Shown one piece after another: positions 51,639-60,259 of a stretch of DNA of 64,000 bases. The notes beneath the pieces were generated by a model, which searched no databases, was not told the origin of the DNA, and was given only the letters and a program-made list of their open reading frames with translations. A program made the position numbers and the translations under genes. Positions within the stretch are counted from its first letter, which is position 1; every line of letters starts with the position of its first letter. Source of the stretch: Planomonospora parontospora (lineage in GTDB: Bacteria > Actinomycetota > Actinomycetes > Streptosporangiales > Streptosporangiaceae); assembly GCA_014647935.1 (NCBI GenBank), contig BMQD01000016.1, positions 1 to 64,000 of the forward strand, in the 5' to 3' direction.

Positions 51639-52508
51639 ATGAATCTGCAGCAGCTCCGCTACGTGGTCGCGACGGCGGAGCACCGCACCATGACCGATGC
51701 GGCCAGGTCGCTGTACATCGCACAACCTGCGCTTTCCCGTGCGATCAGGGATCTGGAACGCGAGCTCGGGATGACGTTGTTCGCCCGCTCCGGGCGCGGC
51801 GTGATCGTCACGGCGCAGGGGCGCCGGGTGGTCAAGCTGGCCCGGGAGGCGCTCGACGCCGTCCACGAGATCGAGGCGCTCTCCGCCCAGGGCCGGTCGC
51901 CCGAGGCGGAACTGCGCATCGCCTCCCCACCCGGCCTCGAGCCGGGGGTGGCGGGCCGCATCCTCCGCGCCTACAGCGCGGAGCACCCCAAGGTGCGCGT
52001 GCACATCGTCCGTTGCGACGGACGGGACGGCGTGGTCAGCGCCATCAGGGACCAGCGGGCCGACCTCGGCCTCACGGACCTGCCCGTCCCCGCCGACCTG
52101 ATCAGCCACCCGCTGGAGCGGCAGGAGATCGTGCTGATCTCCCCGCCCGGCCTCGACCTGCCCGACCCGGTGCCGGTGCGCATGCTCGACGGCATGCCGC
52201 TGGTCCTCCCGGCCCCGGGCGGCATCCGGCGCAGGGAGTTCGACTCCCTGTTCGCCAAGTACGGCGTCGCCCCCGTGGCGGCCTTGGAGACCGACGGACG
52301 CGACGACCGGCTGGAGCCGGTCCGGGCGGGCGCGGCCTCCCTGCTCTGGTACCGCGGGACGGCCGAGCAGGCCGTCCGGGCCGGACTCGTGGTCCGGTCG
52401 CTCGATCCCTCGCTCCGCCGGGTGATCGCGCTCGTCCACGCGAGGCGGCGTCTGCCCGCCATCGCGCAGGAGTTCCTGACCGTGGCCGAGGGTGGGTCGG
52501 CCGCCTAG
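51639..52508 (+). CDS. LysR-family regulator
   Basis: 289 residues: HTH in QQLRYVVATAEHRTMTDAARSLYIAQPALSRAIRDLERELG, then an effector domain (ELRIASPPGLEPGVAGRILRAYSAEHPKVRVHIV). It is divergent from the zinc peptidase, 199 bases apart, and about 95 bases upstream of the FolP-like gene on the same strand. The target is unresolved. ATG 51639 begins the conserved MNLQQLRY start. Confidence 0.9.
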   Translation: MNLQQLRYVVATAEHRTMTDAARSLYIAQPALSRAIRDLERELGMTLFARSGRGVIVTAQGRRVVKLAREALDAVHEIEALSAQGRSPEAELRIASPPGLEPGVAGRILRAYSAEHPKVRVHIVRCDGRDGVVSAIRDQRADLGLTDLPVPADLISHPLERQEIVLISPPGLDLPDPVPVRMLDGMPLVLPAPGGIRRREFDSLFAKYGVAPVAALETDGRDDRLEPVRAGAASLLWYRGTAEQAVRAGLVVRSLDPSLRRVIALVHARRRLPAIAQEFLTVAEGGSAA

Positions 52509-52602
52509 GAACGCCTGGCACGTCGGTTGTCAGCAGAACCCACAGAGGCGGCGCAGGTGGGAGCGCCGGCCTCTCCGGCACCGGGCGGTAGGCTCGGTCC
52601 CG

Positions 52603-53451
52603 ATGACTATCTTGCGTCTGCGCGGCCGTGAGTTCCGGCCCGGCGAGTTCGCGATCATGGCGGTGGTCAACCGCACCCCCGACTCGTTCTTCGACAAAGG
52701 CAGGACCTACGGATTCGACGCCGCCCTGGAGGCGGTGGACCGGGCGGTCGCCGGCGGCGCCGACATCGTCGACATCGGCGGGGTCAAGGCGGGCCCCGGC
52801 GACGAGGTGGACCCGGCCGAGGAGATCCGCCGGGTGGCCGACCTGGTCGCGGCGGTCCGCGGACGCCATCCCGATCTGATCGTCAGCGTCGACACCTGGC
52901 GCGCGGAGGTCGGCGAGGTGGTGGCGCAGGCCGGCGCCGACCTGCTCAACGACACCTGGGGCGGCGTGGACCCCGCTCTCGCCGAGGTCGCCGCCGCGCA
53001 CGGCATCGGCCTGGTCTGCGCGCACGCCGGGCGCGTCGCCCCGCGCACCCGCCCGCACCGCATCGCCTACGCCGACGTGGTGGCCGACGTGATCGGCTAC
53101 ACCGTGGACCTGGCCGAGCGGGCGGTCGCGGCCGGGGTCGCCCGCGAGTCGATCCTCATCGACCCGGCCCACGACTTCGGCAAGAACACCTACCACTCCC
53201 TGGAGGTGGGCCGCCGCCTGGACGAGATGGTCGCCACCGGCTGGCCGGTGCTCGTCGCGGTCTCCAACAAGGACTTCGTCGGCGAGACCCTGGGCGGGCT
53301 CCCGGTCGACGAGCGGCACGCCGGGACCATGGCCACCCTGGCGGTCTCCGCCTGGCAGGGCGCCCGGGTCTTCCGCGTCCACGACGCCGCCTCCGCCCGC
53401 GCCGCCCTCGCCGCCGTCACCGCGCTGCGACAGGGCTCCTGCCCCGCCTGA
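52603..53451 (+). CDS. folP2: FolP2-type dihydropteroate-synthase-like protein
   Basis: 282 residues of the pterin-binding TIM-barrel family. Instead of the DHPS signatures NVTPDSFSDGG and GGESTRPG it carries MAVVNRTPDSFFDKG and DIGGVKAGPG, plus LNDTWGGVDP and IDPAHDFGKNTYHS. These are the FolP2 hallmarks of actinobacteria; mycobacterial FolP2 is reported not to act as a sulfonamide-sensitive DHPS. It probably binds a pterin- or phosphate-like ligand in another pathway. It has no glucosyl-3-phosphoglycerate synthase neighbour here, unlike the mycobacterial locus. ATG 52603. Confidence 0.85.
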   Translation: MTILRLRGREFRPGEFAIMAVVNRTPDSFFDKGRTYGFDAALEAVDRAVAGGADIVDIGGVKAGPGDEVDPAEEIRRVADLVAAVRGRHPDLIVSVDTWRAEVGEVVAQAGADLLNDTWGGVDPALAEVAAAHGIGLVCAHAGRVAPRTRPHRIAYADVVADVIGYTVDLAERAVAAGVARESILIDPAHDFGKNTYHSLEVGRRLDEMVATGWPVLVAVSNKDFVGETLGGLPVDERHAGTMATLAVSAWQGARVFRVHDAASARAALAAVTALRQGSCPA

Positions 53452-53456
53452 GAGCA

Positions 53457-53580
53457 ACGGTCCGCCGGCGGGAGCCGGTCTGAGAGTGGTGGTCGGACGG
53501 CGGGAGTCGGCCTGGAAGCGACGGTCCGCCGGCGGGAGCCGGTCTGGGAACGACGGTCGGCCGGCCGGATCCCGTCCGGC
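53457..53580. repeat. 32-base-period tandem repeats after folP2
   Basis: Units begin at 53457, 53489, 53521 and 53553; units 1 and 3 share ACGGTCCGCCGGCGGGAGCC exactly, units 2 and 4 are diverged. They lie directly beyond the stop codon. Confidence 0.8.
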
Positions 53581-53814
53581 GCGGTGGACCCGTACGGACA
53601 CGTCACCGGAGGACGCGCGTGCGGGTCCGGGCGTGCCGGTAACGGGCCGGTAACCGGTCGCCGGGGGGTGCCGGAACGGAGCGGTGGGCGTCCGGTGGAC
53701 GCGCCCGTGCAGGGTGGAGCCCTCGGGACCGGCCGCCTCGCCGGCCCGGTCCCGGCGAGCGCCGAGCGGCTGCTCGGCCTCCCGCGATCCACTCGAATGA
53801 TTCGGAGCATGCAC
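53581..53814. other. Leader region of the imine-reductase-like gene
   Basis: No trustworthy gene. It includes GCCGGTAACGGGCCGGTAACCGGTCGCC near 53636 (two GGTAAC half-repeats) and a local AT-richer stretch CACTCGAATGATTCGGAGC ending in the ribosome-binding site. The open frame that covers it lacks a protein motif. Confidence 0.45.
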
Positions 53815-54690
53815 ATGAACAGTGAGCGTCCAGCCGTCACCGTCCTGGGTCTGGGCATGATGGGCGCCGCCCTGGCCGGCGCGTTCCTCGCCGGCGGTCA
53901 CCCGACGACGGTCTGGAACCGCTCCGCGGGCAGGGGCGACGACCTCGTCGCGCAGGGTGCGGTGCGCGCGGCCGCGGTCGGCGACGCGGTCGCGGCCGGG
54001 CAGGTGGTCGTCGTCTGCGTCCGCGACTACGACGCGGTACGGGAGGTCCTGGAGCCGGTGCGCGCGGCGCTGGCCGGCCGGGTGGTGGTCAACCTGACCT
54101 CCGGGACGTCGCAGGAGGCGCGCGACCTGGCCGGCTGGGCCGCCGGACACGGGATCGGCTACCTCGACGGCGCGATCATGATGACCCCGCAGGGCATCGG
54201 CACGTCCGAGGCCGTCATCCTCTACGGCGGGGAGCAGGAGCTCTTCGACGAGAGCAGGCCGGTGCTGGAACGGCTGGGCGGGGGCGCCACCTACCTGGGT
54301 CCCGACACCGGCATCCCGGCGCTGTACGACGTGGCCCTGCTGGACATCATGTGGTCGACGCTCAACGGGTTCCTGCACGCCGCGGCGCTGGTCGGCACCG
54401 AGAAGATCCCGGCGACCGCGTTCGTGCCGTTCGCCACCGGCTGGCTGGGCGGGGTGGCCTCGTTCCTGCCCCCCATGGCCGAGCAGATCGACGCGGGCGA
54501 GTACGCGGCGCACGACGCGACATTGGAGACCCACCTGTCGCCGCTCGGCCACCTGATCCACGAGAGCCGGATCCGGGGCGTCGACGCCGATGCGCCCGGC
54601 CGGACCAGGGCCATGGTCGAACGGGCGATCGACGACGGCCACGCCGCCGACGGCTACGCCCGGCTGATCGAGCAGATGCGCGAACGGTAG
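53815..54690 (+). CDS. NAD(P)-dependent imine-reductase / beta-hydroxyacid-dehydrogenase-like protein
   Basis: 291 residues. Rossmann start VTVLGLGMMGAALAGAFLAGGH with VWNRSAGRGDDL (NADP-type loop), then YLDGAIMMTPQGIGTSEAVILYGG and a helical dimer domain (ALYDVALLDIMWSTLNGFLHAAALV). The MMTPQGIG segment in place of the hydroxyacid-dehydrogenase DAPVSGG is typical of the imine-reductase branch. ATG 53815 has CGGAG 6 bases upstream; 53809 is the alternative. Confidence 0.87.
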   Translation: MNSERPAVTVLGLGMMGAALAGAFLAGGHPTTVWNRSAGRGDDLVAQGAVRAAAVGDAVAAGQVVVVCVRDYDAVREVLEPVRAALAGRVVVNLTSGTSQEARDLAGWAAGHGIGYLDGAIMMTPQGIGTSEAVILYGGEQELFDESRPVLERLGGGATYLGPDTGIPALYDVALLDIMWSTLNGFLHAAALVGTEKIPATAFVPFATGWLGGVASFLPPMAEQIDAGEYAAHDATLETHLSPLGHLIHESRIRGVDADAPGRTRAMVERAIDDGHAADGYARLIEQMRER

Positions 54691-54753
54691 GACCCGTCGC
54701 CGCCGGGACGGCCGCGGGGAGGCCGGCCGGGCCGGACGGTCCCTCCCCCGGGT

Positions 54754-56310
54754 TCAACGGCTCAGCGGTTCCGGCGGCCGCACGGCCGCCCGCAGCAGCC
54801 CGCGCAGGTGGCCGCGCCGGTCGCCGGGCGGGCCGTGCGGCTCCACCGCGCCGGTGAGCCACAGGAAGTCGAGCAGCTGGTCCACCGCCGTGTCGGAGAG
54901 CCGGTCCAGCGTGAGCACGGCGGAGTCGGACCCTCCGCCGCCCCAGCAGGGCCTGCGGTCCAGCAGGTCCGCGCGGGCGGCGGCGACGACCAGCACGGGG
55001 ACCGGATCGGAACCCGCGGCCAGTCCGTCCACGAACTCCAGCAGGGCGTCCGGCCCCCGGTGCAGATCATCGATGACCAGGACCAGCGGAAGGTCCAGCG
55101 GGTGGCCGGCGAGGAACTCCTTCCACACCGCCGCCATGCGGGCGGCGTCCTGGGCGCCGTCCACCGCCAGCATCCCCTCGAGGCGGGTGAGCTCCGAGGT
55201 CGGCAGCCGGGGGGCGCCGCCCAGGCTCTGGATCGTGACGCCGGTGGCCGGGCACCGGCTCACCAGATAGCGGGCGCTCTGCGTCCGGCTGACGAGCCGG
55301 CGCTCGACCTCGATCAGGAAGCGGGTCTTGCCGAGGCCGGGCCCGCCCAGCACCGTCACCAGGTGCGGCCTGCGCCGGTGCCGGACCCGCTCCAGCATCC
55401 CCTGGACGACGGCCAGCTCGTACTCGCGGTCCACGATGGGCAGCGAGTGCCCGGTCAGGCACTCCTCCACGGAGGCCGTGCCGTCCCGGGAGGCGCCCGC
55501 CGCCCCGGCCGCCTCGACCGGAGCGGGGAGCCCGGCTGCCGCGGCCGGGCGGAGGGCGGGATCGTGGTTGAGGATCGCCCGCTGCAGCGCCCGCAGCTCG
55601 TGGCCGGGATCGACGCCCAGATCCTCGACCAGCGCGGTGCGTGTCCGCTCGTACGTCTCCAGGGCGTCCGCCTGGCGCCCGCACCGGTAGAGGGCGAGCA
55701 TGAGGTGGCCGCATGACCTCTCGCGCAGCGGCTCGCTCCGCACCGCGGCCTCGAGTTCGCGCACCACCTCGTGATGCCGGCCGCAGGCCAGCGCCGCCTC
55801 GAAGTAGTCCTCCGTCGCGTCGAGCCGGGCGTTCTCCACCGCCGCCAGCTCCGGCCAGGAGACGCCGGTCTCGGCCAGGTCGGCGAGCGCGGGGCCGCGC
55901 CACAGGCCGAGCGCCTCCCGGAGGTCCGCGGCGGCCTGGGCGTACTCGCCCCGGGCGAGCCGGGCACGGCCCTGGGCGACCAGCCGCTCGAACACGTGGA
56001 GATCGACCTGCTCGGGATCGACCGTGAGCATGTATCCGGGAGGACGGGTGACCAGCACCGCCCCGCCCGCCGCCCGCCCGTCGCCGGCCAGGGTCCCGCG
56101 CAGGCCCGAGACGGCGTTCTGCAGGATCTTGCGCGCCGAGGGCGGAGCCTGTCCCGCAGGCCAGAGCGCGTCCAGCAGTCTGCTCGTCGCCACCGTCCGG
56201 TTGGCGTGCAGCAGGAGCAGGGCGAGCGCCGACTTCTGCCTGGCCCCGCCGAGCGCGGCCGCCCGCTCTCCGTTCCGGACCTCCAGCGGGCCCAGCATGC
56301 GGAAACGCAT
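54754..56310 (-). CDS. SARP-type regulator with short ATPase domain
   Basis: 518 residues. A winged-helix domain (MRFRMLGPLEVRNGERAAALGGARQKSALALLLLHAN), a BTAD (HVFERLVAQGRARLARGEYAQAAADLREALGLW through LVEDLGVDPGHELRAL) and an AAA/NTPase with P-loop GGPGLGKTRF near residue 320 and Walker B VLVIDD. It stops soon after the ATPase, without the TPR tail seen in the AfsR-like protein at 190 or the LuxR HTH of larger forms. It is convergent with nothing biosynthetic. ATG 56310 (or GTG 56313). Confidence 0.85.
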   Translation of the reverse strand: MRFRMLGPLEVRNGERAAALGGARQKSALALLLLHANRTVATSRLLDALWPAGQAPPSARKILQNAVSGLRGTLAGDGRAAGGAVLVTRPPGYMLTVDPEQVDLHVFERLVAQGRARLARGEYAQAAADLREALGLWRGPALADLAETGVSWPELAAVENARLDATEDYFEAALACGRHHEVVRELEAAVRSEPLRERSCGHLMLALYRCGRQADALETYERTRTALVEDLGVDPGHELRALQRAILNHDPALRPAAAAGLPAPVEAAGAAGASRDGTASVEECLTGHSLPIVDREYELAVVQGMLERVRHRRRPHLVTVLGGPGLGKTRFLIEVERRLVSRTQSARYLVSRCPATGVTIQSLGGAPRLPTSELTRLEGMLAVDGAQDAARMAAVWKEFLAGHPLDLPLVLVIDDLHRGPDALLEFVDGLAAGSDPVPVLVVAAARADLLDRRPCWGGGGSDSAVLTLDRLSDTAVDQLLDFLWLTGAVEPHGPPGDRRGHLRGLLRAAVRPPEPLSR

Positions 56311-56707
56311 CACACCTGTCCGCGATCAGGGGCCGTCATGCCTTGATCGTACCTGTCGGTCCGGATCCGGGGGTTCCGCGATGCGTCCGGATCGTGCGGG
56401 TGCCGGCCCGGCGGACGCCCCGGAGCGAGACGCCCCGGGACCGCCGGGGCCGCGTGGGACCCCGTCCACGCCGTCACCGGCGCACCGGTCCGGCGGGCCG
56501 ACTTCTCCGGCGGCCCCGGGGAACGTACTCCGTACGGGCGCACCCCGTACGGGACGGTTCCGGGGTTCGCTACGGTGGGCGTGTCCACGGGCCCGCCTCC
56601 GCCCCGGCGGGAGCCGCCGGCCGCGCACCCGTGCCCGCCGGTCCGGGCAGGGCGTGCCCGCGCCCCGTGACGCCATCCCCGCGGTGAACCCCAGGAGAGG
56701 ACGATCG
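56311..56707. other. Divergent intergenic region with CCGTACGGG palindromes
   Basis: Between a SARP gene (-) and a TrkA-like gene (+). CCGTACGGG occurs at 56530-56538 and CCCGTACGGG at 56544-56553, just 5 bases apart, a plausible protein-binding site. No gene is recognised here. Confidence 0.5.
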
Positions 56708-57370
56708 TTGCCTGACACGAGGAACGACCCGGTCGTGGTGATCGGGCTCGGCCGGTTCGGCAGTTCGCTGGCGGCGGAGCTGGTGCGGCGGGGCACCGAG
56801 GTGCTGGCGATCGACAGCCGGCCGAAGGTGGTGCAGAGCATGTCGGGCAGGCTCACCCACGTCGTCGCCGCCGACTCCACCGACCTGGAGGCGCTGCGCC
56901 AGCTCGGCGTGCCCGACTTCTACCGGGCCGTGGTCGCCATCGGCACCGACCTGGAGTCCAGCATCCTGACCACCTCCCTGCTGGTGGAGCTGGAGATCGA
57001 GGACATCTGGGCCAAGGCGATCAGCCGTGACCACGGGCGCATCCTGGAACGGGTCGGCGCCCACCACGTGATCCTCCCCGAGCACGACATGGGGGAGCGG
57101 GTGGCGCACCTGCTCAACGGGCGGATGCTCGACTACATGGAGGTCGACGCCAACTACGCGCTGGTCAAGACCCGCCCGCCGAGGGACTACACCGGCGTGC
57201 CGCTCGGGGAGACCAACCTGCGCCGCAAGTACGGCGTGACGGTGGTCTGCGTCAAGGGCGAGCACGAGGAGTTCACCTACGCCGGCTCCGACACGGTCCT
57301 CGGCTACGGCGACGTGATCATCATCGCCGGGAAGATCGAGGACGTGGAGCGGTTCGCCGAGCTTCCCTGA
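56708..57370 (+). CDS. TrkA/KtrA-family RCK potassium-channel regulatory protein
   Basis: 220 residues. RCK_N Rossmann fold with VVVIGLGRFGSSLAAELVRRG and VLAIDSRPKVVQ, acidic loop DSTDLEALRQLG, and a C-terminal TrkA_C domain (VPLGETNLRRKYGVTVVCVKG...GYGDVIIIAGKIEDVERFAEL). It gates a KtrB/TrkH-type K+ transporter by binding nucleotides; no membrane subunit is adjacent. The start appears to be TTG 56708 after AGGAGAGG. A strong terminator follows. Confidence 0.9.
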   Translation: MPDTRNDPVVVIGLGRFGSSLAAELVRRGTEVLAIDSRPKVVQSMSGRLTHVVAADSTDLEALRQLGVPDFYRAVVAIGTDLESSILTTSLLVELEIEDIWAKAISRDHGRILERVGAHHVILPEHDMGERVAHLLNGRMLDYMEVDANYALVKTRPPRDYTGVPLGETNLRRKYGVTVVCVKGEHEEFTYAGSDTVLGYGDVIIIAGKIEDVERFAELP

Positions 57371-57449
57371 GGCGGCCGGGGGCGGCTCCACCGGGCGGAA
57401 GCGGGGCCCGGTGGGGAGCGGGCGCGGGAGAGGCGGCCGGAACGGAAGC

Positions 57450-57483
57450 GGGCCGCCCGCCTGGGGGGATAGGCGGGCGGCCC
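57450..57483 (+). terminator. Strong terminator after the TrkA-like gene
   Basis: A perfect 13-base-pair stem (57450-57462 with 57471-57483) with an 8-base loop. Confidence 0.8.
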
Positions 57484-57488
57484 GATCA

Positions 57489-57508
57489 CGAGGCGGGGGG
57501 ACGCCTCG
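57489..57508. terminator. Second hairpin after the TrkA-like gene
   Basis: CGAGGCG pairs with CGCCTCG around a GGGGGA loop directly after the first stem, forming a tandem terminator. Confidence 0.6.
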
Positions 57509-57832
57509 GCGATGGTGGCTCCGGCCCCTCTCGCGGGCTCTCCCGGAGGGAGGGGGTGCACCCATAGTGGACCGCCCGGCCGTTTACCGCAAGATCCTGA
57601 CTCGGGTGAATCGATTTGTTATGGACGCCTTCCCGGCCGGTCGTGGCTCGCCGGGAGGAAGCGGACCGGCACCGCCTTCCGCCGGTCGGCCGGGAGTGCG
57701 TCGAGCACCGCGCCGGGAGGGGGTCAGGGCGGGTCGCCGGGCAGGCCGAGGGCCTGGTGGACCGTGCGGTGCAGGTGCGCGCGGAAACGGCGCACGGCGG
57801 GGGCGCCGGGGCCGCGGCGGTCGCCCGCCTGG
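57509..57832. other. Convergent gap without recognised gene
   Basis: Between the terminators of the TrkA-like gene and the stop of the histidine kinase. There is a locally AT-richer patch (57580-57630, CGATTTGTTATGGACG) that could be a promoter, but no short frame downstream of it shows a motif. Confidence 0.45.
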
Positions 57833-59431
57833 TCAGGAGAGCGGGAGGCGCACCACCGCGCGCAGGCCCGGGGCGGCGTCCTCCAGGTGCACCGCGCCGC
57901 CGTGCGCGTCGACCGTCTCGCGGACGATCGCCAGACCCAGGCCCGCCCCGCCCTCGTCGCGGCTGCGTGCGCTGTCCAGCCGGGTGAACCGGTCGAAGAC
58001 CCGCTCCCGGTCGGCCTCGGGGATGCCGGGCCCGTCATCGGCCACCGTCAGCACCGCGTCCGCGCCCTCGGTGCGCAGCTCGACCACCACCGGCGAGACG
58101 GTGTGCCGCAGCGCGTTGTCGACCAGGTTGACCACCACCCGCCCCAGGTCCAGCGCGTCCCCGGCCACCACGACGGCCGCGCCGTCCTCCCCGCCGCCCC
58201 GCACGCCGGTCGGGGCCACCGGGAACGCCGGGGCACCGGCCCGTCCCGCGTCCCCGGGGCCACCGGGGCCGCCGGGCCTGCCGGGAGCACCGACGATCCT
58301 CACCGTGACCGCCGCGCCGTACCGCTCGACGGTCTGCGGGACCAGCTCGTCCAGCCTGACCGGCTCGCGGCGCGCGAGCGCGCCGCCCCGCTCGTCCAGG
58401 CGCGCCAGCGCGAGCAGGTCCTCCGCCAGCCGGGTCAGGCGCGTGGTGTCCTCCAGCACGCCCTCGGCGGTCTCCCGCCAGTCGTCCGCGCCGCCCGGGT
58501 GGCCGAGCGCCACCTCCAGCTGGAGCCGGATGCTGGCCAGCGGGCTGCGCAGCTCGTGCGCGGCGTCGGAGACCAGGGAGCGCTGCCGGGCGTCGGCCCG
58601 TTCCAGCCGGTCCAGCATGGCGTTGAGCGTGGTGGCCAGGCTGTAGACCTCGTCGCGCGACTCGGGCACCGGCAGGCGGCGGGACCGGGCGGTGCCGGTG
58701 ATCTCCTCGGCGCCGCGGCGCAGTGCGGTGATGGGCCGCAGGGTCCGGCCGACGATCACCCAGCTGACCGTGGCCAGCAGCACCAGCAGCAGGGGAGTGC
58801 CGACGAGCAGCACCCGCCCGGCGGTGGAGATGCTGGTCTCCACCTCGCTGAAGACCCGCGCCGCGATCACCGTCTGCCCCCGGTCCGCGCTGAGCACCCG
58901 CACCCGCAGCAGGTGCGGGATCCCGTACGGCTCGCCGCCCAGGAAACGCGCGCGGCCCTGCGCCAGCGAGGCGGCCCGCTCCCGGGCGTCCAGCAGCGGC
59001 ACGAGCCGGTCGGTGCCGGTGGTGGCGTGGGTGATCCGCCCGGCGGCGTCGAGCACCTGGATCAGGGTGCCGTCGGGCGAGGTCAGCTCGCCGGGCAGCC
59101 GCCCGGCGTCGGCGAGCGAGACCATCTCCCGGGCCCGCTGGTAGAGCGACTCGTCGATCCGGTCCAGCAGCGCCCGGGCCAGCACGCCCATCATCACGTA
59201 GGCGGAGACGGCCAGCGCCACCGCCAGCACCGCCGAGGCGACCGCGGTCAGCCGGAAGCGCAGGCTCCTGCGCCGCCACCACCCGGCCGTACGGCGGGCG
59301 CCCGAGCCCCGCCTCCGCCCGTCGCCGCGGGCGGCCCCGCGAGGAGATCCGGTGGATCCGGGACCCCCCGGAGAAGCGGGAACGCCGGGAGCACCGGGAA
59401 CACCGGGGGCTCCGGAGGGCTCAGCCGCCAT
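57833..59431 (-). CDS. Two-component sensor histidine kinase
   Basis: 532 residues. Two membrane helices (FRLTAVASAVLAVALAVSAYVMMG and VLLVGTPLLLVLLATVSWVIVG) flank an extracytoplasmic domain of about 110 residues, followed by a HAMP, the His-box DAAHELRSPLASIRLQ, and an ATPase domain (NLVDNALRH, DDGPGIP, GGAGLGLAIVRETV). There are two oddities: a collagen-like Gly-x-x lead (residues 6-32) and a Gly/Pro-rich insert of about 40 residues inside the ATPase domain after VRIVGAPG. Its start overlaps the response-regulator stop by 11 bases. Confidence 0.9.
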   Translation of the reverse strand: MAAEPSGAPGVPGAPGVPASPGGPGSTGSPRGAARGDGRRRGSGARRTAGWWRRRSLRFRLTAVASAVLAVALAVSAYVMMGVLARALLDRIDESLYQRAREMVSLADAGRLPGELTSPDGTLIQVLDAAGRITHATTGTDRLVPLLDARERAASLAQGRARFLGGEPYGIPHLLRVRVLSADRGQTVIAARVFSEVETSISTAGRVLLVGTPLLLVLLATVSWVIVGRTLRPITALRRGAEEITGTARSRRLPVPESRDEVYSLATTLNAMLDRLERADARQRSLVSDAAHELRSPLASIRLQLEVALGHPGGADDWRETAEGVLEDTTRLTRLAEDLLALARLDERGGALARREPVRLDELVPQTVERYGAAVTVRIVGAPGRPGGPGGPGDAGRAGAPAFPVAPTGVRGGGEDGAAVVVAGDALDLGRVVVNLVDNALRHTVSPVVVELRTEGADAVLTVADDGPGIPEADRERVFDRFTRLDSARSRDEGGAGLGLAIVRETVDAHGGAVHLEDAAPGLRAVVRLPLS

Positions 59432-60095
59432 CGCCGGCCAGCCGGTATCCGGCTCCCCGCACGGTCTGCAGCGCGTTGCGGGAGAACGGCACGTCGATCT
59501 TGCGGCGCAGGTAGCCCACGTAGACCTCGACGACGTTCGGATCGGTGTCGAAGGTGTCCCAGACGTGCTCCAGGATCTCGGTCTTCGACACCACCTCGTC
59601 GTGCCGCCGGAGCAGGTACTCCAGCAGGGCGAACTCCCGGGGCGTCAGCTCCACCGGCGTCCGCCCCCGGCTGACCTTCCGCCGGGCCGGGTCCAGCGAC
59701 AGGTCCCCGGCCCGCAGCACGGCGGGCCGCCGCCCGGCGCCGCGCCGCAGCAGGGCCCGGAGCCTGGCCACCAGCACCACGTAGGAGAACGGTTTGGTGA
59801 GGTAGTCGTCGGCGCCCAGATCCAGGCCGTCGGCCATGTCGTACTCGCCGTCCTTGGCCGACAACATCAGGATCGGCACCCAGTTCTCCTCGGCCCGCAG
59901 CTGTTTGCAGACGTTGTAGCCCGAGAGCCTGGGCAGCATGATGTCCAGCACGACCACGTCGTAGTCGCCCTGCCTGGCCAGGTGCAGGCCGTCCTCGCCG
60001 TCGTGCGCGAGGTCGACCGCGAACCCCTCGGCCTGCAGCCCGCGCTGGAGCGCCGCGGCCATCCGCCGCTCGTCCTCCACGACGAGAACCCTCAT
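59421..60095 (-). CDS. OmpR-family response regulator
   Basis: 224 residues. Receiver domain with phospho-acceptor Asp51 (VVVLDIMLPRLSG) and Lys101 (DYLTKPF), then a winged helix (VELTPREFALLEYLLRRHDEVVSKTEILEHVWD...VEVYVGYLRRKID). It is the partner of the overlapping kinase and is divergent from the LolA-like/ABC operon, which it may control. Confidence 0.93.
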   Translation of the reverse strand: MRVLVVEDERRMAAALQRGLQAEGFAVDLAHDGEDGLHLARQGDYDVVVLDIMLPRLSGYNVCKQLRAEENWVPILMLSAKDGEYDMADGLDLGADDYLTKPFSYVVLVARLRALLRRGAGRRPAVLRAGDLSLDPARRKVSRGRTPVELTPREFALLEYLLRRHDEVVSKTEILEHVWDTFDTDPNVVEVYVGYLRRKIDVPFSRNALQTVRGAGYRLAGDGG

Positions 60096-60259
60096 CCCTG
60101 CCTCCTCTTCGTCCGCCCCATCTTCGGCCAGCACCGCTGAGAGGCGGCTGAGAACCCTGTGGAGGCTCTCAGCTCGTCTCAGCTCCCGCACAGGACCGCC
60201 CATGCAGGCTGCTGGTGAAGGCACAGACGGACATGAAAGACATACCGTAAGGGAGTGAC

